Shown here: positions 12,541 through 24,316 of the stretch, piece by piece
Position numbering within the stretch: the first letter of the stretch is position 1
Layout: each line of letters begins with the position of its first letter
NCBI GenBank assembly: GCA_037074765.1
Contig: JBAMDO010000122.1
Coordinates: 100,055-164,054, forward strand
From: Mansonella perstans
Taxonomy: Eukaryota > Nematoda > Chromadorea > Rhabditida > Onchocercidae
Direction: 5' to 3'
DNA length: 64,000 bases
Notes under the pieces: generated by a model
What the model was told of the DNA's origin: nothing
Seen by the model: only the letters and a program-made list of their open reading frames with translations
Databases searched by the model: none
Position numbers and translations under genes: made by a program

Positions 12541-15500
12541 ATGCTTGCGCAGAAGATTGTGCTAATGGCGGTGTACATGTTTCTGGTCGATTTTATTGTC
12601 GCATTTAGTAGGTGAGTTTTCTAGTAATATCACGGTATCATTGCTTGCCTATCAGCTTATCATGAAATTGGAATAGTCTTCCTCGGACGAAAAAATTTCA
12701 TTCTAGCTGGCATATATTTTGCATACAAATTTTCATATTTCATGAGTATAGTATATACAATGTATTGGTCTGACTGACAGCATCAGAAAATTACTAAAAA
12801 TGCTAATAGTGTGTTTTTAGTCAAAAACAATAAATGCTTAAATATATCTTAAATATATTGATATTAATATATCTATTTATATTTATAAAAATACATTCTA
12901 CTTCAATGTGTAGATTGATAAACTTATTACAAGAAAGATAAACTTTAAATACATTGGAAACGAAGCAATTTTCAGTGAATTACAACAGCTGAAAGAAGTT
13001 TTAAGAAAGCTTGATAAAGATTACAACCAAGGCAATATGACAAGACTTACGTCCGATTTCAAAAGCGCACTAACAGAATTTGGCGATGGTTTCGTTTTTT
13101 CCTTTATTTCACATTAATTTTTTTTTTAATTCAAAACTTCGCTTTTGAGATGAAGAAAATTTTCGGTTAAATGAAATAATTTTTATTTGAATTTATCGCG
13201 CAAAATTCTAAGAATTGCCTATTTTCAGGACAAGAAGGGTGAGTGTGATATTTTCTCGTTAAGTATCATTTGATTTATAACGCCGTATTCGGTTTGCGCC
13301 GCTTGAACAAAGCATCTGAAGGGTTTGAAAATATAATTTAGAAACCAGTCAATTTGATGGTATTTTTCTTTTGCCACACTTTTTCATGAGGTTGTAAATA
13401 GATATTCTTTTCATATAAGACTTCAAGTTTTTGGAAAACATGGAATTAGCATATTTATTTGATTTAATTAAATAACAGCGAAAATTACTTCGATTCTTCC
13501 ATAATACAGAGAACGTTATCTAATACTTTAATTTTCTTTTTGGAGGGAGAGGAGGGTTAAAAGGGGGTTAAAAGATTCATTCGAAATGAAGAAATCGATT
13601 TATTAATTTAGTAATAATTTTAAAAATGATTCAAGTGTTTCCTGAAAAGAGAGGAATAATAATGGCAGATAAGAAACGAACTCTTTTCAATGTTTTTCAT
13701 TTAAATTGCACTAATTTCAACAAGTTTTTTTTCCTTGCAATGAACATATGAATGAGAGCTTTTTTAAATTCATTTTCTATAAAAAAGTATACTGTAACTT
13801 CCAGTAGGAAATCAACCGTTGTACAAGAATTTCTGAAAAAAATGGAAGACAATGGTGAGATACAAACAATGGAGAAATTAGAAACCGAATGGAAAGATTA
13901 TTTAAATGCTGTCGGTATAATTTTCTGTCATGCATAATTTAATTTTAAAAAAAGCTGCTCTATTCTATGCTTAAATTTCATTTGAATAATTTCTGTAATT
14001 TACAGGGAAACACTACGATCCAGATGAAAACAATTTCAGAATGGCAATATTTGAAAGCAACGAGTTAATGACGGAAAGATTGAATAAAGAATATGAAGAA
14101 GGCTTAATTTCTTATACAAGTGCGCTGAATGGTTTGGCTGATTTGGTAAGTAAATTTACTGTTGAAATATCAGTAGATGATATATGGTGAGTTCGATGAA
14201 GCGATTAACAAGCATCTATCTCTTAATTAATAAATTCCGCAATGATTTGACTGTTTTCTTACAAATTAATTCAGTTCGATTCATTTCTAGACCGATGAAG
14301 AATTCAGAGCTAGGAATGGACTTCGAATGTTCAATGAAACTGATCTTGATGAAAGAAGGGAGACTCGGCAAGTTCCGACGAGTTATTTTAAGTATGATCG
14401 AAACCAAAGATTGCCAGATAATGTTGACTGGAGAAAAAATGAACTCGTTACACGCGTCAAAGATCAAGTTTGATTTGCATTTAATATTTTATGCTTACTT
14501 CATATTGAATTAGTTTCGATGACAACATGGCTTACGTTGGTCCTCCAGGTTGGTGTGAAGGCCTTGATAAGACGCTTTATCAGGCTGGTCTCGACTGCAA
14601 GAAATCTAGTGTTAAAATTTCCGCTCATTTTTTTCCAATCAAATCATGATTGATCATAAACATATCGATTGCGAGTGTTTTAGTTGAATTTACGCAATGC
14701 GGTAATTGCAGTTACTATCATGGAACTTTGAATTTTATTTTGAATCATCCTAACTATATAGATCAGTCTGTCAGAAGCAAATCTGATCAATGAAATGAAA
14801 AATGATCCGACAAAAAACAATTTTGCAGGGAGAGTGTGGCAGTTGCTATGCGTTCGCTGGGGCTGCTGTATTAGAAGCTTATTATAAGAAGAATACCGGG
14901 AAGCTTGTTAATTTATCTCCACAGAATATTGTTGACTGCTCACAGAGTTACGGCAACGGTGGTTGTGATGGTGGCTTCACGACTGCGGTCATTTTCTATT
15001 CCTTTTCTGTGAATCTGTTGATAAGTTTTTCACCAATTCTTAATTTATGTTCATTTTATGTTTTTAAAATATTTTCAGGTATTCAAATATGCAATGGAAT
15101 ATGGAGTCGCAAGTGAGTCGAGATATAAGTATGTTGGAGCCGCGGGCGCTTGCAAATGGAATCCGAAAATAGCTGTTGCCAAAGTCCGTGGCTTTCAAGT
15201 GATAGAACCAGGCGACGAAAACGCGCTTAAGTATGCTGTGGCCAGATTTGGACCCGTTGTTGTTGGAATTTCCGCTTCACAGCGCTCTATCAGATTTTAT
15301 AAAAAAGGTATATTATAGTAATAGATATCATCGAGTTAAACGATAAAAAGCAGTCATAATGATTGCAACCACTATCATTTGCCCATCGATACAACAATTT
15401 TGCTAGTTTCCAAAGGAAATTGGAACAAATATTCAATGCTATGCATATTTATTATGCTTTGATAATTTTGTAATTTTGGATATATGGCATTTCATATTAT

Positions 15501-15854
15501 GTGATATTACAGGTGTTTACTCTGAAAGTAATTGTGGTAAAGTTGACCATGCAGTAACGGTGGTTGGTTATGGAGTGGATCGAAAGCTTGGGGAGTACTG
15601 GATTATTAAAAATAGGTTTGTCTTTAATCAATCACTATTTGTTAACAAAAAGTGGAAAATTTTTTCTAAAAAATTTTCTCTGAGTTAAATGGGCTCAACT
15701 CATTGCTTTAAACCAATTCTATTACTGATTACTATCACTAATTCAAGTCTTTTTCAGTTGGGGTCCCAACTGGGGAGACCGTGGCTATATGCATATGGCA
15801 CGAAACAAGAATAATATGTGCGAAATTGCTTCACAGGCTGTATTTCCCATATAA
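12541..15854 (+). CDS. cpl: Cathepsin L-like cysteine protease preproenzyme (peptidase family C1A), ten exons
   Basis: Exons: 12541-12611, 12976-13088, 13229-13238, 13805-13914, 14006-14145, 14291-14467, 14829-14987, 15079-15307, 15513-15615 and 15758-15854. They sum to 1209 nt (402 aa plus stop) with every phase matching. Exon 1 encodes a signal peptide, [18 protein letters not shown] then IVAFS. The propeptide has an I29-type segment ([20 protein letters not shown]). The mature enzyme begins around LPDNVDWR. Catalytic Cys lies in [11 protein letters not shown], His in [10 protein letters not shown], and Asn in [13 protein letters not shown], formed across the last junction. The usual CGSCW tryptophan is tyrosine here. 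Disulfide motifs NIVDCS and GGCDGG are present. Exon 3 is only 10 nt but is needed to keep frame. The exon 7 donor (GCG/GTCATT) is weak but shared with the duplicate. Such enzymes act in lysosomes, gut or secretions and often in nematode moulting. The extended propeptide is longer than in mammalian cathepsin L. Confidence 0.9.
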
Positions 15855-16301
15855 TTTTATTAATTTGATTTAGCAAATTATCTATTGCACCAATTTTTGG
15901 CAGCAGATTCATATGTTTGTATAGTTAATCCTAGTTTAATAAAATAATTTTGGAATATGCAGATATGCGGTAAAAGATAAATATATGAATGTTTCATTTT
16001 ATCTTAGAAGTTATTCTTTCAGATAAAAATAAATTTTTATCCCGCGTTTTATGCTTTTTGCATTGAAATTTTAGAAGTTGGTGAATTAGGTTTATTCTTG
16101 ACTAAATGAATTTATGAAAAGACATTCCGAATTGCAATCTATTCAAATTATAAAAATGTTGTTTCTACGGTGAATGGATTCATTGGCATCATGAATGAAT
16201 GAATCTTTTCCATTTTTCTCCATTATTTCCTAGAAACATGTCCTGCCAATAGCAGACATTTTCAGCAGCAGTATCTTGTTCGCATCGATTGCGTAATCAG
16301 T

Positions 16302-16855
16302 TCAATAAGTTTTAAGATTGCGCTGTGGCAACGCTAATTCAGCCATTTGCATTGGTGCTTTCCCACCTTGATCAGCATTTATAGTCTCTCTTAATTGAAT
16401 TTTAAGTGACTCTTTTCCTCTCCATTTGCTTATATTTAATATTGCATTTAAAAACTCGAGCTTTTGTTCTTTCTCCAATTTTGCTATTAGGTGTAAAGCA
16501 TTGTTGCCATTTAAATATTTAAGGCTAACATTCGCCCCTTTCTCCAATAGTTCTTTGAAATGTTTTTTATCATAATTGTTAATTGTTGAATGTAGCATTA
16601 TTACCATTATTGTCTGGAGTATTTATAGCATATGGTATAATTTCTATTTTTGCTTCTATTTCTGACTCTAATTTTAATTCAGGTTTCTTTATTGACTCTG
16701 CTAGTTTCTCCAAAAATTTACGATAATATTCATTTTGCTTTTCATCTAAACCTTGCAGTGTTTGCAATTTTAACTGATCTAGCTTGGCTCCATGTTCGAA
16801 TAGTGTTACGAGGAAGTTAAGTGACTCTGTAGACAGTATTTTTCATGTTCACTGA
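16302..16855 (-). pseudogene. Broken ankyrin-repeat gene fragment of Wolbachia type (nuclear Wolbachia transfer)
   Basis: Minus-strand frames read SLNFLVTLFEHGAKLDQLKL, then LQTLQGLDEKQNEYYRKF, then INTPDNNGN. After a frameshift near 16600 they continue NNYDKKHFKELLEKGANVSL, NGNNALHLIAKLEKEQ and INADQGGKAPMQMAE, ending LPQRNLKTY and stop. The GANVSLKYLNGNNALHLIAK block is a clear ankyrin repeat. The lysine-rich, intron-free bacterial style resembles Wolbachia ankyrin proteins. The frame is broken where GNTALHLA-like sequence is expected, no start or intact operon is present, and the fragment sits 450 bp after the protease stop. I infer an endosymbiont-to-nucleus transfer that has decayed. The alternative, a native ankyrin gene fragment, is less likely given the lack of introns. 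Confidence 0.7.
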
Positions 16856-16999
16856 GCCTTTGACTGCGTAGTTGGCACTTTAAAAGTGATCAGCCTATTT
16901 ATTTAAAATGGAAGTTTCATTTATGAGAAGTATTCGGCCATCGTCGCTAAAAAGAGGCTTTGAAAGCTTTGAAACTGGTATTTCGTCTAAAATATCTAG

Positions 17000-19135
17000 A
17001 CACACCACAATCACACTTTTCAAAAGACTTAAACAAAACGGCAAAATAAGAAAAAACTAAGATAAAAAAATAGTACAACAGATTAAAATCTAAAAACTCA
17101 AAATCTTAATAACTCATATATCTTTAGTTTTGAAAACTAAAAGTTTGAAATTAATCTGAATCCACAAAACCAACTTTCTAAAACAAAAAAAATATTCAAC
17201 ACAACGATAGCCACAAGTCAAAGTATTCTTGCTAAAAGATCTTGAGTATAGACCAACATCTAAAACTTTCTCAAAGAATCAGGAATAAGAGGTACTTTCA
17301 GAACATGCATTCAGAACATCTGCAGGTCAATGTTTATTATAAAAAGAAAAACCTAAAAATCAAGAGATAAAGAGAGAATCAATTATCAAATGATTAATAT
17401 AAAATCCATAACAGTAACAATACAGCCAAAGAAAAAATAATTTAGAATACAGAACAAAAAAAGGATAATCCAAAATCTTACGAGACATACCTTGCATTCA
17501 AGGAAGATGCATAGAAAAAAAGTTATATCAGTGTCAATAAAAAAATGAAAAAACAGCTACTATTATAATAATATAAAAGGAAATTTCATAAATATAAGGT
17601 AATCACAGACAAAAAACACAAAAAATTCTATAAACTGCACCCAATTTTAAAATATAATGGAAATGAGCCACCACATATTTATATCACGAGGCGCTACATC
17701 TAAGCTAGCCGCACTTAAAATAATTCCTCTGAAACCACCGAAAATAAAAAAATAAAATGGCTGAATTTTTCGATTAGACCCGAAAAAGTTCCTAATCAAT
17801 TAAAAGTCTTAATAACTCTAGGAATAGCAATAATTATAGCAGTAGCATTAAAATAAGTTCGAGTATCAATATCAACGCCAGCAATAATATGTGATGCCCT
17901 AAACAAAGGTTTCCAAAACAACAATTCAAATAGAAACAAAAATCATATTTTTTTGACCAAATAAACAGTCTTCATAAGTTCAAAATACAGTAATAAAATA
18001 AAAATAAAAAGAAAAAGAAAACCAAAATTAAAAACTATACTTGAATAAAACATCAAGCTAAGCAAAATGCTAGCATTACAATATCCTCGTAAATAACAAA
18101 TCAAACGACTATTGATAAAACTCCCTGAAATATAATATAAAATATAATATAAGAAATCCCTGACAATTTAACAAAATAATAAAAGAAAGAAAACAAAAAC
18201 GTCATTAAAAAATACGTTAAGCAATAACAGCCAATTAAAAGACTCGTTGAGTCAATAATAATCATGGCCCTCTAATTACGCAAGTAAAAAAACTGAAAAT
18301 AACAAAAAACCATACCAAAAAATAAAAACAAATAGAAATCACTACAAAAATTAACAAAACAAAAAATGAAGCAGTTTCCGCAAAAATAAAAACCACTTCT
18401 TTACTCCCGAGATAGATTCATAAAATTAATCTTTTAACCGAAAATTAAGAGTATAAAAAACTTATACTAATATTACTAAGTCTAAGTAAGCAAAAAGAAT
18501 AACATCAAAAAAATAATTGGAACACTAATGTGATAATATCCAGGAAACAAAAAAACGAAATAAAAGAGGAATCCCTCAAAAAAACAATCAAACCTGCAAT
18601 AAAAGTGACAAAATAAAAAGAATTGGAAATAGCCTTATAAATAACATTGTAAATAAGTAAACACTTAACACAATTAAAAACTAGAGGAAAAGACATTAAG
18701 CTGACAATAAACATTCAAACCCGATATAGTCAATATTAGAATCCCAACACAAACAAATAAACCATACCAAAAGTAAAACTAACAGAACGTAAAAAAATAA
18801 CAAAATTTAAAAAACCAAAAAATCAAAAGAATTATAATAAAAACGAGATATAAAATATTCCTTACTACAACACCCTTTATTAAAAAATATTCTACACAAA
18901 GAAGCAACAGAAAACAACCTGTAATTGAACTAATATTGGAGCGCACACTCCCGTATAAGAATATACTCGGTAATCCTGCTAGCCAAAATTAATGAAAGCT
19001 AACGTGCATGAACAACAATCTCATGAAAAAAGAATGACTAATTTATACGAATAAATTATACTGAACATAATTATATGAATATAAGATAAATAATGCAAAC
19101 CACTTACAACTATCGGAAAAAAGAAACAATTGTAT
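17000..19135 (-). pseudogene. Degenerate mitochondrial DNA insert (numt), coding sense on minus strand
   Basis: The plus strand is strikingly A-rich and T-poor throughout, unlike its surroundings. The complement is therefore T-rich, as nematode mitochondrial coding strands are. A cox1 piece is recognisable at about 17590-17900 (listed separately). Elsewhere minus-strand frames are phenylalanine/leucine-rich, like mitochondrial membrane subunits, for example near 18505-18714, but I could not assign them. Stops and frame breaks are common, so this is not an expressed organelle gene set. Both ends are soft: base skew starts near 17000 and stops near 19135. A second A-rich piece is at about 19750-20170. 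Confidence 0.65.
17590..17900 (-). pseudogene. cox1: cox1 fragment (mitochondrial cytochrome c oxidase subunit I)
   Basis: Reading the minus strand with the invertebrate mitochondrial code gives ASHIIAGVDIDTRTYFNATA, then IIIAIP and IKTFNWLGTFSG. TGA is read as Trp. These align with the COX1 block [33 protein letters not shown]. After a frame slip comes GGFSGIILSAASLDV, matching IGGLTGVILANSSLDV. After another comes YVVAHFHYILKLGAVY, matching the haem-copper signature VVAHFHYVLSMGAVF. Copper and haem histidines of AHFHY are visible. Several frame slips and odd residues (PRD for LHD) show it is a decayed copy. Confidence 0.8.
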
Positions 19136-19749
19136 CATAAAATTATTTGGTGTAGTCAAATAGTTTTGTATTTGCGATTATTCCGTCGAATAACAAGCAC
19201 ATTTTTCCACGCTTAACATTATGAGTCAGCTATCTAATCTTCGAATTCCCTAAAAATGTTTTTTCTTTGTTTCCGCACAACCTATAACTAATTTGTAAAA
19301 AATCTTGTGTAAATATCTTGGATACAACCATGAAAAGGTTGCACACTGGCAGTTTTTGCGTAAACCTATCTTATAGTTGTAAGTTCCTTATGTAAACGAT
19401 GAGAAATACTACCATTAGTGTCAGTATCAATGTTAGCTTATATACTATCTTCTACTGCTGTTACTATTCTTACGTCTTAATTCTTCAATCAGTACCTTCT
19501 TTGCTTTTATCTTCGTTGTATCCTCCAAATTCTTTCTCAATCCTATTTTTCAGTTCCTTGTATTAATGTTTACATATTTCGCTTACTATTCTACCACAAT
19601 AATTGTTATTATTTTGAACTTCGTTTTATTATATTTGCTGTCCGGATAGTAATAAAACTATGACAATCTGTAAGTTTCGAATCCGGTTTGTAACAGTATC
19701 GGAGAGTCCGTCAGTCATTCATTCCAAAAATTTTTTTTTTGTTATAACT

Positions 19750-20170
19750 AACAAGACTTTTTCTGACACTAGTGGCCAAAACCAAAAGCAATCTAAAACA
19801 CAGTGCTCAAAACCTCAATCTTCCGCGCATTTTCCTCAATTAAAGAACAAAAATCAGAAAAAACTATAGTAAAAAAAACCCACATAAAAAGCAAAAGAGA
19901 AAACATCAAAATTCAATGTAATAAAAATATAACAATCCACGACGATAATACCAGTAGCAACTAACGTACATCTCTGAACCAAACAAATAACAGGGATACG
20001 GGTAGCCATAGCCTTAGGTAATCATTTGACCAACGGATATTGACCATAAAGGAAGAAATAAACATGTAAAAACCAACAAAGGACCGAAAAACTGATAAGA
20101 AAACAAACCAAGTTATTAATATGAATGTGGCAGTAATAGTAATGCTAGTAACTGTGAAGGCGTAAACTTA
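19750..20170 (-). pseudogene. Possible second mitochondrial-like A-rich segment
   Basis: The same strong A-over-T skew returns here after about 600 bp of ordinary DNA. One minus-strand frame gives LFVWFRDV, which resembles the WWRDV motif near the start of COX3, but the match is too short to assign. It may be part of the same numt interrupted by rearrangement, or simply biased DNA. Confidence 0.35.
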
Positions 20171-23100
20171 AATCAGGCAATTCGTTCGAGACACAATGAA
20201 TCAGATTTGTTTTGTAATAAATGAATCAATTTTTTAATAATTGAATTATTTTTTTTGATCATGCGAAATAATCTAAAATTCAGTCTTGAAGCGGAGATTA
20301 AGAGAGGATGATTACGATAAATTGAACTTAAACTGAAATTCAATTCTATGCTATAACTGTCAGCTAAGTAATTCCTTTCATTAAATGAACGTTTTTTATT
20401 TTGGTTATATTTCTGGTCGGAGAAAGTATTCGGTTTTTTCTGAAATTAATGAATTTAACCTGCTAAAGGCAATACAATGGTTTTGGGACAATGAAGTAGG
20501 CAAGGGATTTGAGGAGAAAAGCTTATTAATTCAATTACAAGCATGTTAATCAAAAAAAGCAATATTGAAAGTAGAATTTTTAAACGTTTCAATTTTATGC
20601 TTACAACGCATGACTATTCACTAAACATGTTCTTTTATCACAGGCACTTTTTCAATGCAGTATTAATCAAAACCGAAAATGGCTACAACGAGTAAATGAG
20701 CACAATGGATGAGCTCGTATCACCAGTCAGATGAGCATACAACTCTCAGCTGGAAGCACAAGAACGTTGGGAAGGCAAAGGAACAAGGAAATTAGAATAT
20801 CAATTGGAAAAGCGAACAAACAAACTGCACTCAATAAACTTTTCTCACTTCTGTAGTATTTGGCTATTGTAATTTTATGTGCTTGTTTTGCAGAATTTTC
20901 GAAAATTTTAAAAAATATCACATTGTCTTATGCATTTTATTGTCTTTGTCTAGTCATCAATGCTAACATTATGACATTTCAATTATTCTGCTGTTGCTTT
21001 TCAATCTTTGCATTCGTGCTCATTTTTCCTTAGTTGAATGCCTTACTACAAGCCTAGGACACTATTACTTCATCAGAATTTTCTCAACTTTACATTCATT
21101 TGACAATTTTTTATTTTGTTTTAAATTTTCGCTTTCTTCTTTTAGCTTTTTCGACAGTTTTCACTAAAATTAAAGACCGAAATTTTTGAAGCCGATAATG
21201 ATGAAGTTGAACTGTGATAATCAAATTTTGTCGGCCATTTTGACAACAAGTTCGTTAAAGAAGACAAGTTTTGTTAAAGAAGAAAAGCTCTTATCGAAAG
21301 CTTCTTTACATCCTTCTTTTTCCCCAAAATCCTTTGATTGCTTAATGAAAAATTGAAGTTTGGAACAGATTAAGTCTAACTTCACATTCCAATAAGTCGT
21401 AAAAGTGGGAAAGAATTTTTCAGTACAAAATAAAATTTTCTGAACAATGCAGGATTGACTGAAAGACACTTTCATAGATAAGTTATGCTGCATACAATTA
21501 AATTTTAGACGGTGTGTTGAGCAAACCATTTAATTTAATGGAAATATTGGATAGTATTTCAAATTTTGTTAATTTGAGAAACAATTAGGACATTATTTTT
21601 GAAATGCTGAATAGAAAATGGATAAGTTTGAATTATTTTTTCGTAAACTTTAATCGATAAAGATAGAATAGTGTACACTTGTAAGTCAAGAAGCAATCTT
21701 CTTTGCAAACTTTAATTGCTTCTTAAAAAAAGAATTCCAAATGAGATGAATGAAGTGATTAACTGTCCATTATCGCCATCGATTTACCCTTCATTTTTGT
21801 CGTATTATTGTTTTTACTGTTATTGTTAAGTAACTATTGATGAATAAAAAAAAGATTGAAGAGTATGAGTGGATGGATCTCCGCCCAAATGCGACTTATC
21901 ATCTCTGTTCCCTTGGATCTTTTCAATCCCTGCAGTGTACTTCACAAACATTACATGTATATGCATAAATGATGATGGCATGGTTGCTAAGGGGTCCCTG
22001 CACCAGCTGGTGCCAACCCGTCCATCCCTTTCATTGCCTATTCTCAATCCGTTCGTTTCTTTTTTTTTCCCTTACGGCGGTGACGACATTGTTCAAAGAC
22101 TAACTATATACTTCACATAGTAAATTTTCCACTCTTCATCAGTTTGATTCCCAGCATTTTGTCCATTCTTTCATTCTGTATAAAACTTTGGGATGTAAAT
22201 TGAGGGCGGGTAGACGGGAAGTTAAGTGTTCTATGCATCAACGAAGAAATAATTTTTTTTTTTTGAAATAGACAACAAAATGTCACAATGAATTTCATAG
22301 TATAACTGACAACTAACATATGGCATGCGTCGATACGTGCTGTAGTTATCTTATTCTTGGTGATTCCGATGGACAGAACAATGCTGAAGATCGATCATCC
22401 GCTTCAACTCAGCCATTCTGACCACTTTTTATGCCAGAGAACAACAACCAATTACTCCTATATTTGCGTAATTGATGAATAGAAATCAAACTTCATGCTT
22501 TTTGTAATTTCATGCGGGAAAGCACAAGTGCGATAAATTCACAATTTTTGCAACTGAAGAGATGCTGCGGCTAAGTTGTGTTTTTTATTTTAGGAATTAA
22601 AAACAGAAAAATTGGGATGGTACTCGAAGCTCAAAATGGTTCACTATACTTAAATGTGGCCGAATATCAAAAAACGTGCACACCAACTGCTGGCTAGTCA
22701 AATCATTACTGTGATACAGTTATTTCGCTGAGAAATAATAATTGTAAGAGTGTTAACTGAATTCTTACCTTCATGATATTCTCTTATAATCTAACATGCA
22801 ATATTTATTCATTGAGTACGTTACTTGGAAGAAAGAAAAATATTTTCTTATCAACTTAAATGTCATCGCCTCCCTTTATTTGGTCTATTGAATAAAATGA
22901 CAATTCGATGTACATTTTCGCCACTGAACAAATTTCATGAGAGGAAACATAAGACCTGTTGTTCATACATAATAACATATCCCTTTATAACAAAACAACA
23001 ATGTTTTTATCCGCTTTGGCGTGCCGTTTTTGTAAACAACTGTACAAACCCCACTTCTCGAGCGAAATTCATCATTTATTTATGGTTGTTTTAACAAAAA

Positions 23101-24280
23101 CTCATAAAAATCTTTCTTTCACCAAAAAGTATGCGTTGAGAGATTTCGCTGAAAATTCATGGCGTTCATTTATCATATTTTAGTTGTAAAAAATGATGAA
23201 TTTTGGCTTGGGAATATAAATTTGCAAATTATTTTCCCCATAAATTTTTAAAATTTTCAAAACTACTTCCACTTTCTGTAACTGAACTATTCAAAATCAC
23301 AGAGCACAATGCCACCAGCTAATTGAATTATTCAGGAAAAGGAGAACCTGAGGAAGCAACCATTCGAATGATCGGTTTTGCATTGCTAATTTAAAGTTGG
23401 CATATTTTTTGCTCTAAGGATTGCTAAAGATCTCAATGGATTCTGGCATTTTCGAACTCGAGAATAAATTAAAGCCAGAATATGCAGAGTTCTCGCAAAA
23501 AATGTTATCAAGTCTGATTAAATCGTTCTCATCTATCAGAACTTGCAGTTTCTTCGCTTGTTTACATAATTGATATTTCCGTATTTTTCAAATATGAAAT
23601 TCACCGTCAAATTTACTTGGAAATGTCTGGAAAAAATTCAAGAAGTGATAGATAGTATGATGCGCAGAAATAATTAATGGTAATCGTTGTCCATTATGTC
23701 TGAGGGACAAGTAATAGCCGCGAGAAAGAGAAGAGAAGGGAAAATTTATTTGGAAAAAACCGCAAAATGATAAACTGCTAATTGTTTCAAATTAGAAGTA
23801 GACTAACTACCAATGACTTTTGAACGTGAAGTTAATGTTGAAGGTACTGATAGCAAAAACATTTGAAACCTAATCGCACCACATTCATTTCCATCTATCT
23901 CTTTCCTTCTACATTTTCCCATTTTAATCATAATTCTACTGCTTACAACTGCTATTATTCTGGCCAACGGTAATTGTCAGTATACAATTTGGATTTCGAA
24001 AAAGTCCACTTTTGAATCAGATGTTAACACGGAAAATAGAACTGTTATTCCGATCAGCAAAGCCGTCAGTATGCTAACATTTTAAGAAGCACCATATTAT
24101 TTATCGCCTCATTATCTAGAGATATTAAGTAACTTTAAAATAATTTTGTACAACTTAATTTGTAAACAAATTTTGCTCGCAATATTGGGATGCGACGAAG
24201 GAAAATATTGAGGCAATTTCGATTTAATTTTTTATCAATCTAATTAGCAATCAATTTGCATTCATTGTTTCAATCGTCAA

Positions 24281-24316
24281 AATATATTAGAAAGATCTAA
24301 ATCTTTCTAATATATT
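24281..24316. repeat. Perfect 16-bp inverted repeat, 4-base loop
   Basis: The arm AATATATTAGAAAGAT at 24281-24296 is followed by CTAA and then the exact reverse complement at 24301-24316. It would fold into a tight hairpin on either strand. It is AT-rich and lies far from any recognised gene. Confidence 0.75.

Larger units (their letters stand above)
13727..21346 (+). repeat. Left arm of a large inverted duplication
   Basis: This block recurs in reverse orientation at 60448-64000 and beyond. Correspondence runs from the fourth exon of the protease gene through its 3' flank and part of an ankyrin fragment. It resumes at about 20617 and ends at CTTAAT (21341-21346), where the arms diverge abruptly. 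Positions about 16531-20616 have no counterpart in the right arm. Non-coding parts are nearly identical by eye (a few percent difference), so the duplication is fairly recent. The outer limit is unknown because the right arm runs off the window. Confidence 0.88.

Noticed and set aside
19630..19700. TTCGAATCC resembling a tRNA T-loop
   Set aside because: No matching acceptor, D-arm or anticodon stem could be built around it; only a CCGGAT/ATCCGG inverted pair is present.
20727..20921. 64-codon minus-strand frame conserved at 60866-61060
   Set aside because: Both lie in duplication arms that are nearly identical everywhere, so conservation is not evidence of coding; no motif or splice context.
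21826..22120. GC-richer patch with open frames on both strands
   Set aside because: Neither frame shows a domain or a usable exon boundary; composition alone is not enough.
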